Position numbers and translations under genes: made by a program. A DNA stretch of 64,000 nucleotides from Setaria digitata (taxonomy: Eukaryota > Nematoda > Chromadorea > Rhabditida > Setariidae): the NCBI GenBank assembly GCA_003640385.1, contig RCAB01000126.1, positions 62,001 to 126,000 of the forward strand, given 5' to 3'. The notes beneath the pieces are model-generated. The model was given only the letters and a program-made list of their open reading frames with translations. It made no database searches and had not been told where the DNA came from. Below are positions 1 to 12,856 of the stretch, one piece after another. The stretch's first letter is position 1. Every line of letters begins with the position of its first letter.

Positions 1-126
1 TTGCACTTATTTTCTCATCAATAAATTATTCTCGACACATTTATCTCATTTGTTTTCCTCTGTTTCACTAGTAAATGGTATGCTTTTGTTACTTCAAAAC
101 TGACCACTGGTCATAATTTATTGTAG
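1..126. other. Window edge, probably intron of the PTR gene
   Basis: No coding segment is visible here. The stretch ends in a TTGTAG acceptor directly before the first PTR exon segment, so it is best read as the end of an intron whose upstream exons lie outside the window. Confidence 0.5.
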
Positions 127-3100
127 CTCAATTGTTCGATCTATTGAAACGGATGAAATTTCAAGAATTGCTGAATTTAAATAGCTTGCAAGTTAATAAT
201 GATTCATTTCAGTCTAGACTTTACTTCCAAAAGGAATGCATATTTTCAGGCTTATTTTGTCCTTTACTTGCAATTATAAGCTCATTTGGTTTCATTTTAT
301 GGATGGGTTTTTTATACAACGCTATCGTTGACGTATCACCATTTATCATTTTCTGTATGTTTATTCTAATCATTTAAATAAACAAAGATCTGATTGGCGA
401 ATCAAAAATATCAAATTTTAACCTCTCATGTTACTTAATTATGAGTGTAATTATAGCTTAGGTTAAATTACTTTATTTATGTTTTCAAAAAATGACTAAC
501 ACGAAAAGAAAAATGATCGAGCAAGCGTATGAAAGAGGAAACTTTTTGTAAAGCTGGTTTGCTAATGAAATATATTCACACAGTAGCAGTGATTAAACAG
601 GTATTGGTGTTGATGATATGTTCATAATGAGTGCAGCTTGGCATCGAACAGATCCCAACAATCATCCATCAGATCGGTTATCAGAATCACTTGCTGATGC
701 TGCAGTTGCTATATCAATAACAACAATTACTGATATGGTAATCAGCTAATAATGATGAGACTTTCTGATAACAATTCTTTCGGTTCACTGGTAATTTTAC
801 TCTGTTTGAATAATGGAGAGGATACTTTTCATACTGTTACATCAGATTCCTTTCAAAAGATAATCCAGAATAATCTAGCGGTTGTTTGTACAAATACTAA
901 TCTTATTAATCACTAAACTGTATCAATTAATTATGTCAATGAAGTGTTATTCTGATTATTAAATGATAATAATCTTATCATATGACTAATAAACTTACTC
1001 ATTTTTTAGTTAACATTTGGTATTGGCTGTTTAACAACATTGCCAAGTGTACAAATGTTTTGTTTGTACACATTTATGGGTATAACATTTACTTACATTT
1101 ATCAATTAACATTTTTTGCCTCTGTTATGGCATATAGTGGAAAACGAGAAGGTGACGGACTGCATGCAATAACACTGAAACCGATTATCAAACCTGAATT
1201 AGCCGGTTAGAAGATTTTTCCTGTTTTTTTTCCTCTTTCCTTCCTTCAATGACTGATTTAAATTCTTTTTTTTTTTTTTTGAATGTTAGCCATTTCAGAT
1301 ACGTTATTCAAGAAATTATTTCTATCAGGCAATATATCATCAAAATTAACAACTGCAAATGATAATAAAATTTCATCAGAAATAGCGCATGAAATTGCGA
1401 ACAAGAATAGACAAATGATGGAAAACGTGAAAATGACGTTAAATGGAAGAATACGTGAAAAAATAATGAATTTTAAGCACAAGCTAAATAAGGTTAATGT
1501 TTCCTTCGTTTGCTAATAATTAATAGGAAATTAATCAGACATTTTGTATATTTCAGTAAAAGTCGCAAATAGCCACCAGAGAATTTAGCAAACAATCAAA
1601 GAATTGTTCTTCAGAATTCTGAAGAATGAAATGCTTATCAGTAACACGTAAGCGCAAATCACTTTGCGCATTATGTCACGCATAAGCACGTGTTCATTTA
1701 TTGTGAATAGATAAATTTTTTTTTCGTCTTCATTAATTGACTAAAAATAATGCAACTTAAAGTTGAAACACATGAATGACATTATTATTTGTAAAATTTA
1801 TACAGAAGTGGAAAGCAAGAATAGATTTAAGAAATTAGATACTTATTAACTGATTGTGTTGTCTGTGAATTGATTAAAACGTTTAGGAGATGGCAAAATC
1901 AAGACATCCCGAAACAATGATTTCAAAAATATTTCGTGAATATTATGGTCCTTTCTTGCTTGATAGTTTTACCAAAAAAGTTTTCCTTTTCATTTACATC
2001 ATTTATATATCATTGGCAATATTGGGTTGCTCCATGGTAGAGGAAGGCTTAAATCCGAAATTTCTAGTTTTGGATTCATTTTATCTCAGCAAATTTTACA
2101 TATTAATGGATGAAACATTTTGGGAAGAAGGTATGATCAACAATTTAGTTATCAGACTAAAATATGTGATAAAGTTTGATCTGCTGCTACTCATAAATAG
2201 AAATAACTTATCGATTATTTGATAATAGAAATGATAAGTGGAATAAGATAGTGAGTGCATGCATGCTAAGGCTGTCATAGCAATATGATTCATTATTTAA
2301 GACTTCAATTTATTCGCAATTTTCAAATAATTCATTCAATATTTGAAATCATTAGCAATTGAAAAACAAAGGAAGTACATGATAGAAGTAATAATGAATC
2401 ACTTATTCTAGGAAATGAAGCCACAAGTAGCATCAGCGATATGTGTTTTTATTTTTTGAATGTTATCACTGAAAAACAATGAGATTAAAAAAAAAAAAAA
2501 TCTATGATGAAATATTTCATTCATGAACTGTTACCAGTGGATGAATGAGAATTGTCGGATGATATTTCTAACCAAATATTCATCATTTCAGGTCTTCAGA
2601 TGCAAGTTGTAGTAAATTCACCACCTGACTTATTTGTTGAAAAGGAACGTAAAGCGTTTCAAACTATGCTTGATGAATTTGAAAATACAAAATATACAAT
2701 GCGACATAATGCAACGATGATATGGCTTGATGCATACGAGAGGAAGCTTCAAGAGGATTATGATTTTTCAAAGATTCCGTTGCCAAAAACGTTAGTATCT
2801 TTAGGCGTGACAGTGACCACAAGTTCAGTTGAAGATTTAACTTTTTTCTTTTTTTTTTTTTTTCGTCTTCTAAGTCAATCTCAAAACATTCATATTGTTT
2901 GCTGCGCTGACTAAAACTCAATATGTCTTTCAAACATTTTTACTTAGACAAAAAAACTCATTCAAATTTAGAAGTGAGGAATGGTACAAACGATGTCGAG
3001 AATGGTTAATATCAGCAGGTGGTCGACGGTTATGGGAAAAAGATATGGTTTGGGGAACAAATGAAAGTGATTCCAAAGTAAGTTTTATATTCGAGATCTG

Positions 3101-6100
3101 TAATTAATTCTCAAACTTCGCCTTTATTGGTAATTCTAAGTAACATTACGGAACTATCGGTGCTTTTTCCATTTATTATTTGACAGTTAACAAATTTTGA
3201 CCACTTAACTTCCATTAATTTTTGTCTTCTGAAAAAAAAAAACTTTTTCATTCTTTGAAAATTTTTTCTTAATACATTTTCTTAATGAAAAATATACTGT
3301 AGCTAAGCTAATTGATAAAAATTTTTAACTAAAATTTACTAAATTTACTCATTCTCAGTCTCCACTCTTCCGTTATCAGTTTCAATTATTGATCCTTTTT
3401 ATTTCACATTTCAAGCAACAATTGTATATCGTGTGATTTTTTTTTTCCACCTCACCTTTCCTCTCTTTTGCAATTCCATAATTAAATTTGTAATTAAGTG
3501 AATTCCTTTCTCTTTCTTTTTTCTAGTCCTATAATCACCTGTTTGCTTTTCGTTTTCAACTTGGACTTCGGAATTACAAGACACCAACCGATCATATGCG
3601 TAGTGCAATATTGATGCGAGAAATTTCTGCCAAATATGCACAATTTAATGTAACTACTTTTCATGAATATTATCCCTTTGCGGATCAGGTATGAATGGAT
3701 TTCAAATTTTTTAACTATCATTTTAGTCTGATTTTTAGCACTTCCTCGAGGCGTAACATTACTACTACTAAGTAGAATTTAATTCGCTTATCACAACTGT
3801 CATACCATTTTTATTACGCACCGTCCAGCTGAAGCAGTATACCGTATGCTTCAGCCGGAAATTGTGTACGTGAACTATAGAATTCGCTAATGAAGTTCTG
3901 TTAATGAATAAAACTAGTCCTATTATCTTTACATTTCAGTATTTCACTTATATTATCTTTAATTTTAATTGCAAAGCATTATATGTCAATATCCTTTGTT
4001 CCAATTTCGGAAATGTAACAAAACCAGTTATTTGTAGTATATTGAGCTGAAACCGGCACTGATCCGGAATTGTCTACTAGCGATGCTTTCTATGCTTATC
4101 GTATCATTTATTATGATACCAAGTTGGATTGCTGCATTTGTTATCGCATTCGCAATCTTCAGCATTGATATTGGTTTGTGATTGGGACAAAAACAATTTC
4201 AATTCTTGTGCAAAAAAAAAAAAATNTTTTTTTCCATCTCACCTTTCCTCTCTTTTGCAATCCCATAATTAAATTTGTAATTAAGTGAATTCCTTTCTCT
4301 TTCTTTTTTCTAGTCCTATAATCACCTGTTTGCTTTTCGTTTTCAACTTGGACTTCGGAATTACAAGACACCAACCGATCATATGCGTAGTGCAATATTG
4401 ATGCGAGAAATTTCTGCCAAATATGCACAATTTAATGTAACTACTTTTCATGAATATTATCCCTTTGCGGATCAGGTATGAATGGATTTCAAATTTTTTA
4501 ACTATCATTTTAGTCTGATTTTTAGCACTTCCTCGAGGCGTAACATTACTACTACTAAGTAGAATTTAATTCGCTTATCACAACTGTCATACCATTTTTA
4601 TTACGCACCGTCCAGCTGAAGCAGTATACCGTATGCTTCAGCCGGAAATTGTGTACGTGAACTATAGAATTCGCTAATGAAGTTCTGTTAATGAATAAAA
4701 CTAGTCCTATTATCTTTACATTTCAGTATTTCACTTATATTATCTTTAATTTTAATTGCAAAGCATTATATGTCAATATCCTTTGTTCCAATTTCGGAAA
4801 TGTAACAAAACCAGTTATTTGTAGTATATTGAGCTGAAACCGGCACTGATCCGGAATTGTCTACTAGCGATGCTTTCTATGCTTATCGTATCATTTATTA
4901 TGATACCAAGTTGGATTGCTGCATTTGTTATCGCATTCGCAATCTTCAGCATTGATATTGGTTTGTGATTGGGACAAAAACAATTTCAATTCTTGTGCAA
5001 AAAAAAAAAAATTTAAAATTTTAAACTCTTGATCGCATATTAAATTACATCGAGAACAGAGTGACGGAGAGACGTTCACTTGAAGTATGGTGACAAAGAT
5101 CAGAGTTTTTTTTCTGTTATTTTTCAGGAGATTATTAGAAACTTAAATAATATATTAGAAATTGCAGCTACCTCGAAGTAGTACTCTTCCATGAGTTGCA
5201 TATTCATCTCGTTAGTAAGATGAAACATATGCAATTACAGTAAGTTCATCTCGACGCTTTAGCTTTGTTTTAGCAATGGGAAGGAGATTTGAAACTTAAC
5301 TATCAAACATTTTATAATTGTAATTTATTCCAACAATAACACATTAATCGAGTATTTCTCGGCATCATTATAAGGCACTGTACGGCAAAAATCATCCGCA
5401 GAGAATAAATTTTTAAGATTGCAGGCGTAATTGGCTTCATGACTTTTTGGGGTGTACGTCTAGAAAGTGTTTCAATGATAACAGTTATCATGAGTATTGG
5501 TTTTGCTGTTGATTTATCAGCACATATCGGTTATGCATACGTAAAAGCCGATGGAGATCGGCAGAAGAAAGCAATCAGTGCGTTGGAAACTATCGGATGG
5601 CCCGTTTTCTTGGTATCATCTTTGACTTTAACTGTATCTTTAAATTTCCATTCTCGATTCTAGATATTTCAATTATAAATGTTCCAAGCAATTGATAATG
5701 ATCAAATTGAAAATATGATGGGATTCATCTTGGAAGTACTGAATGAAACATCATGAACAACGTAGGTAGGAATGGTTCAGGGTAGAGGAACTATCAAATT
5801 TTGAATATTCAAGAAAGAAATGAGATCCTAAAATGAATGGTTAAAGTATTGCATTGATGGATCAAGTAAATGAGAATTACTGCAAACATGCAGACTACAT
5901 CTGTAGATATATGAATGTACCATGTATATTTTAATGTTATCCCTGGAAGAATAATCAAGGTTTTATTCGACATAGAAAACTTCTAAATTAACTGTCGGAT
6001 AGTCACACTTGCTTCAGTTCATCATTTAAGACCGAAATGTGGTTCACTTCATTATATCCTGACTGTTTCAATGAATTCAAGCAGTCTTACCTCTTTCTGA

Positions 6101-6474
6101 GAATCTGAATTTTACACATTGATCTCGATGTTAACCATGACATTCCTGTCTTCATATCTTTATGAACTTGAAATTACTGCCGTAATCTTCACTCAAAGAA
6201 TCTGAGAGAAAAATGAAAGATCAGATAAAAACACTGAAAACTGAAGTAGTAAATAAAATATTTCACGTTAACCGGCTTCATCAAATTTCAGGGAGCCTTA
6301 TCAACAGTACTTGGTATTATGGTACTTGCAACAGTCCAAGCATATATTGTACAGATTTTTTTCAAAACGGTATTTCTTGTCATCACTTTTAGTATGTTAC
6401 ACGGTTTAGTATTACTTCCAATACTTCTAACAGTTATTTTACCAGGGAAAGCACAAAATTCAATTCTAAATTGA
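127..6474 (+). CDS. Patched-related (PTR family) protein, 5' truncated by window edge
   Basis: This is the C-terminal part of a nematode patched-related multi-pass membrane protein with a sterol-sensing domain. Proposed exons are 127-354 (its 5' half is uncertain and may hold a short intron near 190-249), 601-737, 1010-1205, about 1299-1492, 1887-2130, 2592-2790, 2948-3077, 3527-3688, 4038-4173, 5425-5612 and 6292-6474; all junctions keep phase. Visible family marks are the GVDDMF acidic pair in the first transmembrane block, the LDPK-like '[17 protein letters not shown]' segment, the 'DETFWEEG' and '[13 protein letters not shown]' stretch, '[10 protein letters not shown]', and the second-block motif [14 protein letters not shown] (GxxxD type). 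PTR proteins are expanded in nematodes and are linked to cuticle, moulting and osmoregulation. The exon pair 3527-3688/4038-4173 is repeated at 4314-4475/4825-4960 across an N; using both copies would shift the frame, so one is taken as an assembly artefact. The protein ends shortly after the last membrane block ('KAQNSILN', TGA). Which PTR paralogue it is cannot be told. Confidence 0.9.
3440..5012. repeat. Direct repeat of about 786 bp separated by one N (false duplication likely)
   Basis: Copy 1 (about 3440-4225) and copy 2 (4227-5012) match at an offset of 787 bases, with at least two single-base differences near the start (CCACCTC/CCATCTC and CAATTCC/CAATCCC). Each contains the same two PTR exons. 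The lone N at 4226 and the codon-phase clash if both are used argue for an unmerged contig overlap. Confidence 0.9.
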
Positions 6475-6550
6475 CCGAAGAGCAGCTCAAACAAAAGTGT
6501 GGTAATTCTATCCTTGAGTCCATACACCAGACAATCTTGTTAATGTCAGT

Positions 6551-6556
6551 AATAAA
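6551..6556 (+). terminator. Candidate polyadenylation signal of PTR
   Basis: A canonical AATAAA hexamer lies 77 bases downstream of the PTR stop codon. Because the region is A-rich, a chance hexamer is possible. Confidence 0.45.
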
Positions 6557-6877
6557 AAGACATAAGTGAGAAAGAAAGAAAAAGAGTGAAAAGTGGAAAC
6601 CAAAAGATAGCAAATTAACAACACAGTTAAATGATCAAATTGTCACAAGCAAGTTTTGATCCATCTTCTGTTTAAAACAACATGCAAAAACCTTATACTC
6701 ATGTGAACTCCATATATCTGACGGAGTTCTGCCTCTTCTCTATTTCGTTATAATATGACCATTATCAGAGTTAGAGAGAGAGTTTTCGAATATCGCACTC
6801 TTCATTATGCTGTAAATCCTAACTTCATATAAATAACTGTAACACGTGAAATATTTCATTGTTTAGTTGTGTTCCAC

Positions 6878-6881
<4 letters not shown>

Positions 6882-6929
<48 letters not shown>

Positions 6930-6935
6930 GGAAAN
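6882..6935. repeat. Poly(A) run of 47 bases ending near an N
   Basis: An uninterrupted A tract (6882-6928) is followed by CGGAAA and a single N at 6935. No flanking direct repeat is seen here, unlike most other Ns in the window. The assembly break may have been caused by the homopolymer itself. Confidence 0.8.
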
Positions 6936-7284
6936 ACTCTTATGAATGTGTACGATAGCAAAACACTGCATTTCACACTAAAAAAACATCATCATGACAA
7001 AAACCTATTTAGACTACAAATAAAAGTTAAAAGTTTAAAGCTTTCATGGCACAAGGCGTGCATGTAACCCAACTGATCTTTTTTTTTTCTTGAGAAGTTA
7101 TGTGTCATACCAGAGAAAAGCAAAATGTAAGACTACCTTACCTTTAAGGTAAGGTTGAAGGCATAGAGGAACAGAAAATCATATACGTAAAGAACATAAG
7201 AAACTGCAATGGAAGCAGGATGAAATACAAATATAAACTAAGTAGGCGAAAAGTTACAGGAACATATCACTCAAAAAAAAGCTG

Positions 7285-9203
7285 CTATCGTCTCAAAACT
7301 AATGTCACTAGCTCGTCTTCCAGACGTCGTAACTTCGACTTTGTCATAGATGAGTAGAAGACGGAGTACCAACGAGCACCAATTGAAACCTCAAAATTAC
7401 AAAAGTTATGCTAAAACCAATTAAACCAAAAAAATTTCAAAACATAAACATGTAAAGCGATCTAGCTCCAATTTTCAATTTGATATTATGNAAATTGATA
7501 TTATGATAGCTCTCTAATGAAAGTAACCTTTGCAATACGAAGAGCCACTGCAAGACACACAATGGCGATAGTTNTGATATTATGATAGCTCTCTAATAAA
7601 AGTAACCTTTGCAATACGAAGAGCCACTGCAAGACACACAATGGCGATAGTTTGTGGGCTGTGTGAGAGCACCCAGTCCGGATCTACATGTGCATCACGT
7701 AATATGATAAATGATACTGTTCCGACATGAAATTGCGTAAATTCATGGGGACACCAATGCATCAACGACGAGATATAATGGAGTAAATACTGAAAATTAG
7801 GATATCTACCTCTCTGCAATTTTCAACTCTTCATATTTTACCAGTAATATGCCAATTGACAGAAAATGCTTATCAAATATGAAACTTCATTTACATTTTA
7901 ATAGTAAAAGTTAAGAGCAGAAATTTATTTGTTCTTTTACATCACTAGAAAAGCGGAAGTAAGTGAACAAAAAATAATTTCTTACGGAAAAGATCATACT
8001 AAGGAACTGTACTTAGGAAAAAAGGCAGAAATGCTTTCGTTCAATCCTTGAAGACAATAGTACATTAACAGAACGTGGGATACTACCTTATGAGGATTTT
8101 CCACAGCTAAGCGAAATTTTAGCAATCGTAACACAATATACTCCATTCGTGAAAGACTCGTTCGTAACGCCCATGACTGGTCATCGATTTGCAGGATCGA
8201 TTCACGAGGATGTAGTACGCTCAATGCAAATCTAGTTAAGCCTTTGATTTTCGACTAATAACGCCTGACAGATTCCGTAGCAAAGTAAGGCTGAGTTCCG
8301 GAGTTCACTGTTAAGATACCCGAAAAGTTTCCTTATGAGCTTAAATCATGATGGAATAAGTCGTTGGTAGGGTCAAATCAACATGAGAAATAGCGAGTCA
8401 AATAACCTGTAAGCAATGTTCACTACATCTCGCGTTTTTACGACCTCATCTTCTTCTATTTTGGCCGCTAGTAAAAGGCACGCCGAAGCGACTGTCTGCA
8501 AAAAGGAAATCTGTGATAGAAATTCTATACTATTTCTTGCATTTGATTACATTACATTTAAAAACAATAAGTTCACATCACAATCTTACTTTTAAAGAAA
8601 ACACAAATCCGAATTTATATAAAAAGAAAGTTAAGAGCTAATACTTTAGAGATCCAAAAAATCACAATCTAATGATATCAGCTGAAATTTTTCCACCCTA
8701 TTTGAAATTCACATTTTTAATAAATCTTACTGCGAAATAAAAATGAAGAGGAACAATGTATTAAAAGAAAAAGTCTGACCCTTCGGAACTTCTAAAACAA
8801 AAGAAACAGAGCGTGATCAAGGAATCGACTGAACTTTTACTAGAAGTTACACCCCATTTTCTAAATTAAGTTATTACAGTGCAACTTACATAAGGACACA
8901 ACTGGGAGGCACCATTCTTCCTCAAAGTTCGATAAGTTAGGACTGAAGCAGTACATATCGTCGAGTTCTTCGCTTCCAGTTTGATTCCTCAAATAAAAAC
9001 ACTATCTACAAGAAATACATGAATACTCCGAAACTCCCCTATTCCACCACTGTCATACAATACTGGATTCCTTTCAAGAATAGCACTGATAAGGAAAAAT
9101 GACTAATAATTGAGGATAAAAAACAATTAAAACTATGAAATTACTTACCAGCTTCAATAATAAATAGAAAGATTTTTCTTCGACTTGATGCGTAGTCCAT
9201 CAT
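7285..9203 (-). CDS. CCNQ: Cyclin Q (FAM58/CCNQ-like cyclin)
   Basis: This is a cyclin-fold protein of about 224 residues (human CCNQ is about 248), the activating partner of CDK10 in other animals. Six exons on the minus strand are 9203-9149, 8987-8890, 8495-8407, 8231-8087, 7789-7607 and 7389-7285; every junction keeps phase. The start at 9203 (Met-Met-Asp-Tyr) is the first Met before the conserved 'IIEAGIKL' segment. Family marks are 'CPYTVASACLLLAAKIEE' (first cyclin helices), 'KTRDVVNIAYR', 'SWALRTSL', 'LRLLKFRLAVENPHK' and 'YLLHYISSL'. In the last exon 'ARWYSVFYSSMTKSKL' corresponds to the family's C-terminal WWQVF region. Two acceptors read TTGAG instead of TTCAG. Exon 5 lies beside an N-flanked duplication (7496-7652); I used the copy nearer the acceptor. 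Family identity is firm; the last exon is slightly less so. Confidence 0.88.
7496..7652. repeat. 78-bp direct repeat across an N at the end of cyclin Q exon 5
   Basis: Copies 7496-7573 and 7575-7652 flank the N at 7574 and differ at one base (CTAATGAAAG/CTAATAAAAG). A further N at 7491 is flanked by short TTGATATTATG repeats. The repeat duplicates the tail of cyclin Q exon 5 and its donor. It is probably an unmerged overlap between two allelic contigs. Confidence 0.85.
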
Positions 9204-9546
9204 GAAATTAATAATAAAGTTGATGAAAACTTAAACAAAAACTGATCTCAAACCCACTATTTATATTTCCACTGGTTCATAACCAGAAGATAATGAGAAA
9301 TAGATGTAGTGAAATACTTTATTCTCTGACATAACATAAACAAGACAGTAAGTTATAACGAATCAATGTTCTATTGTAAGCTCTATACAGTAACACAGTA
9401 GCAGAAACAGTATATTCCTTCAAAACAATTTCTGGAATAAATTAACAGAATTCTTTTGAATTCCCTTTTTTCGTAGGAAAATATTATTCACGGAAAAGAA
9501 ATAAGTGAGATTAGGGAAATGATAACTAAACTGATAACGGGAAGTA
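9204..9546. other. Spacer between TBCE and cyclin Q (same strand)
   Basis: Only 343 bases separate the TBCE stop from the cyclin Q start. On the minus strand a TTTTTGTTTAAG acceptor-like string about 25-35 bases before the cyclin Q ATG could serve trans-splicing. No reading frame of note is present. Confidence 0.5.
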
Positions 9547-11309
9547 TCATAAAACTGTAGCGTAAATAGTATCCTCATTAGATAGTGAATAAAAATCCAG
9601 CGATCTCGATGGTTTATCCAAATTCATCATAAATCCGTGATAATCATAAACTTGCAGTGAGATCTATAATAACCTCGCAAATGTTACTCTATTAGTTGCC
9701 ATTGTCTCGTAATATGTCTTGCGGCTATATAAGATCAGCCTCTATGACCATTCACATGAAAGAAATCTATAGCGCCGGATGATCAAATAACCCAGCTAAC
9801 TTTCCTATTATTGTTTAAAACTAATAGAAACAGGTAGTTCTGTAAAATTACACCCATAAAATGAACTACATCATTTTCATGTCATCTGATATAGATTCGC
9901 TGAGTACTAATATGATGAAGCATACCTTTCTGGCATCTAAATGAAAAAGTCTGCTCATAATACCAGTCAACTTCTGTATAGTGACTGTTCCAGGAAGTGA
10001 ACGCTCCATGACCTTTCCTTCATATGACAACCTTAATTTCAACAAGCCCATTCCACGACAAGGTACGATCGAGAGATCCATAGGCTCTCCATGTGTTTTG
10101 ATTAGTCTGCATTAAAAACATAACTACTTAATACCCACGATTTTATTATTTTCAGACATAAAATAGGAGTTTTATGCTTTGGACTAATTTTTTGCTATGG
10201 AAAAAAATCTCACTCTTGTTTCTTAAAGACAATTCAGGCTTTAAATGAGCTCCAGATACATAGGGGTTTAATTTTACCTACCTTTCCACAGTAGCCTGAT
10301 TTTCTTCTGCCACCGGAGATATACCGAATTTGTTAAGAAAATGCATTTCTGCAGAATGTCTTTCGATGGAAGTTATTTCCGAATTACCCAAGTACCTGAG
10401 TTGAGGTATAGTAGCAATAACAATTTCACGAAGGTCAATTTCAGAATCCGTATTATTTACAATAGAATAAGATAGTCTTTCCAATTTTGGCAATTTTGCT
10501 AACTCTGAAATCCATTGGTTCTGAAAATGAAATGTGAAGCATTAATAGTTAAATCCATCAATAATTTTTCAGCATCACTACCAGAAAAAGTTAACAACAA
10601 AAAGCCAGACAAAATGTTTTATTTTAGCGCAAATATATAAATTTAAATCTTAAAGCAGCTGATTTTTTTCATCTGGAGATGGAAAACTCAGCAAAATAAC
10701 TTTTGCTTAGAAGAATGGTCAATATGATTAGTTTTATAAGAACCCAATTCTCCTGCTTTACATTCTCCCATTCAAACAATCGAACAGCATAAAATTATGA
10801 AACTGCTTAAAAGAATAAATTGCTTCATAGACTCACATTTTTTATAGGATTGTCTTTGATACTGAGTGAAGATAACGAACCAAATCCAACTGATCCTGGC
10901 ATGTGAATGTGGCGCAAACCACATCCAACCACATTAAGATTCTGAAGACTGAAATTAAATTTAGTAATAATAATCTACAAACATAAATATATTTAGCAAG
11001 GAATAGCTATGAAACCAAATATTTACTTCGGCAAGGCAGATAAAACATGAAGATTAGCAAAATCATTAATTGGATTTCCTTCCAAATCAATGTTTTCCAA
11101 ATTATGACCATTTTCTCCAGGATTAAAGTGATTCAAATTATTGTGATCTAAGTGAAGTTCTCGTACATGCGGAAAAAAATGCATAATTTTCTGGGCCTGA
11201 AATTTATCTCTTATTTCCCTTTGCGATATTCATAGCCATCGTTATATATCCAACTAACAAGTACACATAATGTGCAATGATAAAATTTGACGATATATAT
11301 TAAAGAACT

Positions 11310-11347
<38 letters not shown>

Positions 11348-12856
11348 CACTTGAAACAAAAGTGAAGTGCAGGAGAATGAAACACAATTAAATTCGAAAG
11401 AATATGACGGAAAGAGTACCGTGTTCTCGTCAATACGACATTCGCCTAGTGCTAAAGTACTGATTGGAGCTGACACTATTCTTTGATCAACAACTGATTT
11501 CATCTCCTTTTCCATGTAATTGCGGCTAAAAATTTCAAGCAACCATCAAACTATTGAAAAACTGCCTTACCAAACAAAAAACAATAACAGTGCAAATTAA
11601 GAGAAAGAAGATTTCTCCGCTAGGAGTTTTAGTCTTTTTTTTTATCATCGTATGCGATGGTATTTGATATTTTGCCTTCCACTATTCCATTAATAAATGA
11701 TACAACTTGCTGCATTCAAGTTTATCTTCCATTTTAGTATAATCAATGTAAGTTCCAGGACATGTTTTCGCGCCAACATATCCACTTTACTAAGAAAAAA
11801 GATAGAGTATATCAAAGGATCGTTGGCTGCTGTGGCAGAGATAAAGCAAAATGGTAAGATTTTATCATTCATGGATTTATAGTAATTAAAAGTAACCTCG
11901 CAACAAGAAAACGAAGTGAAGGAAAGAAGTATAAAATATCCAGCAAATCACACCACCGTGATAATAAATTGTTGTAGAGATTAAGTTCGGTACAATATAC
12001 GAAAGGTGCACAACTGTTTGACGGAGCTTTCGCGACTTTCATGTTATCTACCGCTACAACACGTAGTTCCCATAAATTACTGAAAAAGGTGCGGAAAAAA
12101 TTAGCAAACTAGTAAAGTTTATAAACACCCAAAAAAGTTAGGAATATGAAATCAGGTTTTATTCACAACAATCAAAAAAACTTTCCCGCCCACACAACAA
12201 CCACAATTCAAAAAAAAAGGCAGGACTAATGAATTGCAGTTTAGTCTATCCATATCTTCTACTACTTCGATACCCAAAAAGTGTTTTAACTTTTTTAAAC
12301 ATATTCTCTCTTTATTGTTTAGGATAGCAATAGAGCGTACTTCTGTTTCTTGTATATTTTCGCCATATTAACAAGATCTACATTTCTCGATCCAAATTCA
12401 ACAGTATCACACTGCTTGTAATTAATATATCTATCACTCATTTCTTCTACCAAATTTTTTCCTGTGTTAACAACGTGGGATCGAACAAATGAGCCACTCT
12501 TCTCAGAACTGCAAAAATTTCTCCAATACAGTGCGAAGCTTTTAGAATATATTTTTATGATCATTAAAAAAAAATGGATGATTAGGAAACGTGTGTATCT
12601 TCGCGATACACGTATATTTGAAGGAATGTAGGAGAAATGGCTTCATGTAATCTACAAACTTAAGCATTAAGAAAAAAAAGACAAACGTTGCTTGAAAATA
12701 CCGCTTCCCTTTCAAAGAACCGTCGTGTTTTCCTCTTTCACGACTATCCCAGTCAATACCAATCCATTCTCCGTTATATCCATCAACAGGACCAATGTAA
12801 CTTATCGTTCCCCGATCACTACCAACTTCGACTCGATCGCCAACAATGAACACCAT
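9547..12856 (-). CDS. TBCE: Tubulin-specific chaperone E
   Basis: TBCE binds alpha-tubulin in the cytosolic tubulin-folding cofactor complex and helps assemble and dissociate the alpha/beta dimer. Nine minus-strand exons are 12856-12687, 12508-12341, 12079-11897, 11525-11420, 11196-11027, 10948-10837, 10520-10282, 10106-9926 and 9663-9547; all junctions keep phase, giving 481 residues (human 527). An N-terminal CAP-Gly domain covers about residues 1-75 with the diagnostic GKHDG motif and 'GEWIGIDWD'. Leucine-rich repeats follow in the middle, e.g. 'CTELNLYNNLL', 'VRELHLDHNNL', 'LENIDLEGNP' and 'FGSLSSLSIKDNP'. The last about 110 residues are a ubiquitin-like domain, e.g. 'SLPGTVTIQKL' and 'SLDFYSLSNED'. 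The start at 12856 is the first ATG before the CAP-Gly core; an upstream TTG in frame is not needed. The exon 1 donor is GTTTGT. A 31-base poly(A) run sits in intron 4. Confidence 0.95.

Larger units (their letters stand above)
6475..7284. other. Convergent intergenic region between PTR and cyclin Q
   Basis: This holds the 3' end of PTR, including an AATAAA at 6551-6556 about 77 bases after the stop. A 47-base poly(A) run at 6882-6928 is followed by an N at 6935. A 9-bp inverted repeat with a one-base spacer lies at 7136-7154. No coding sequence was found. Confidence 0.6.
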
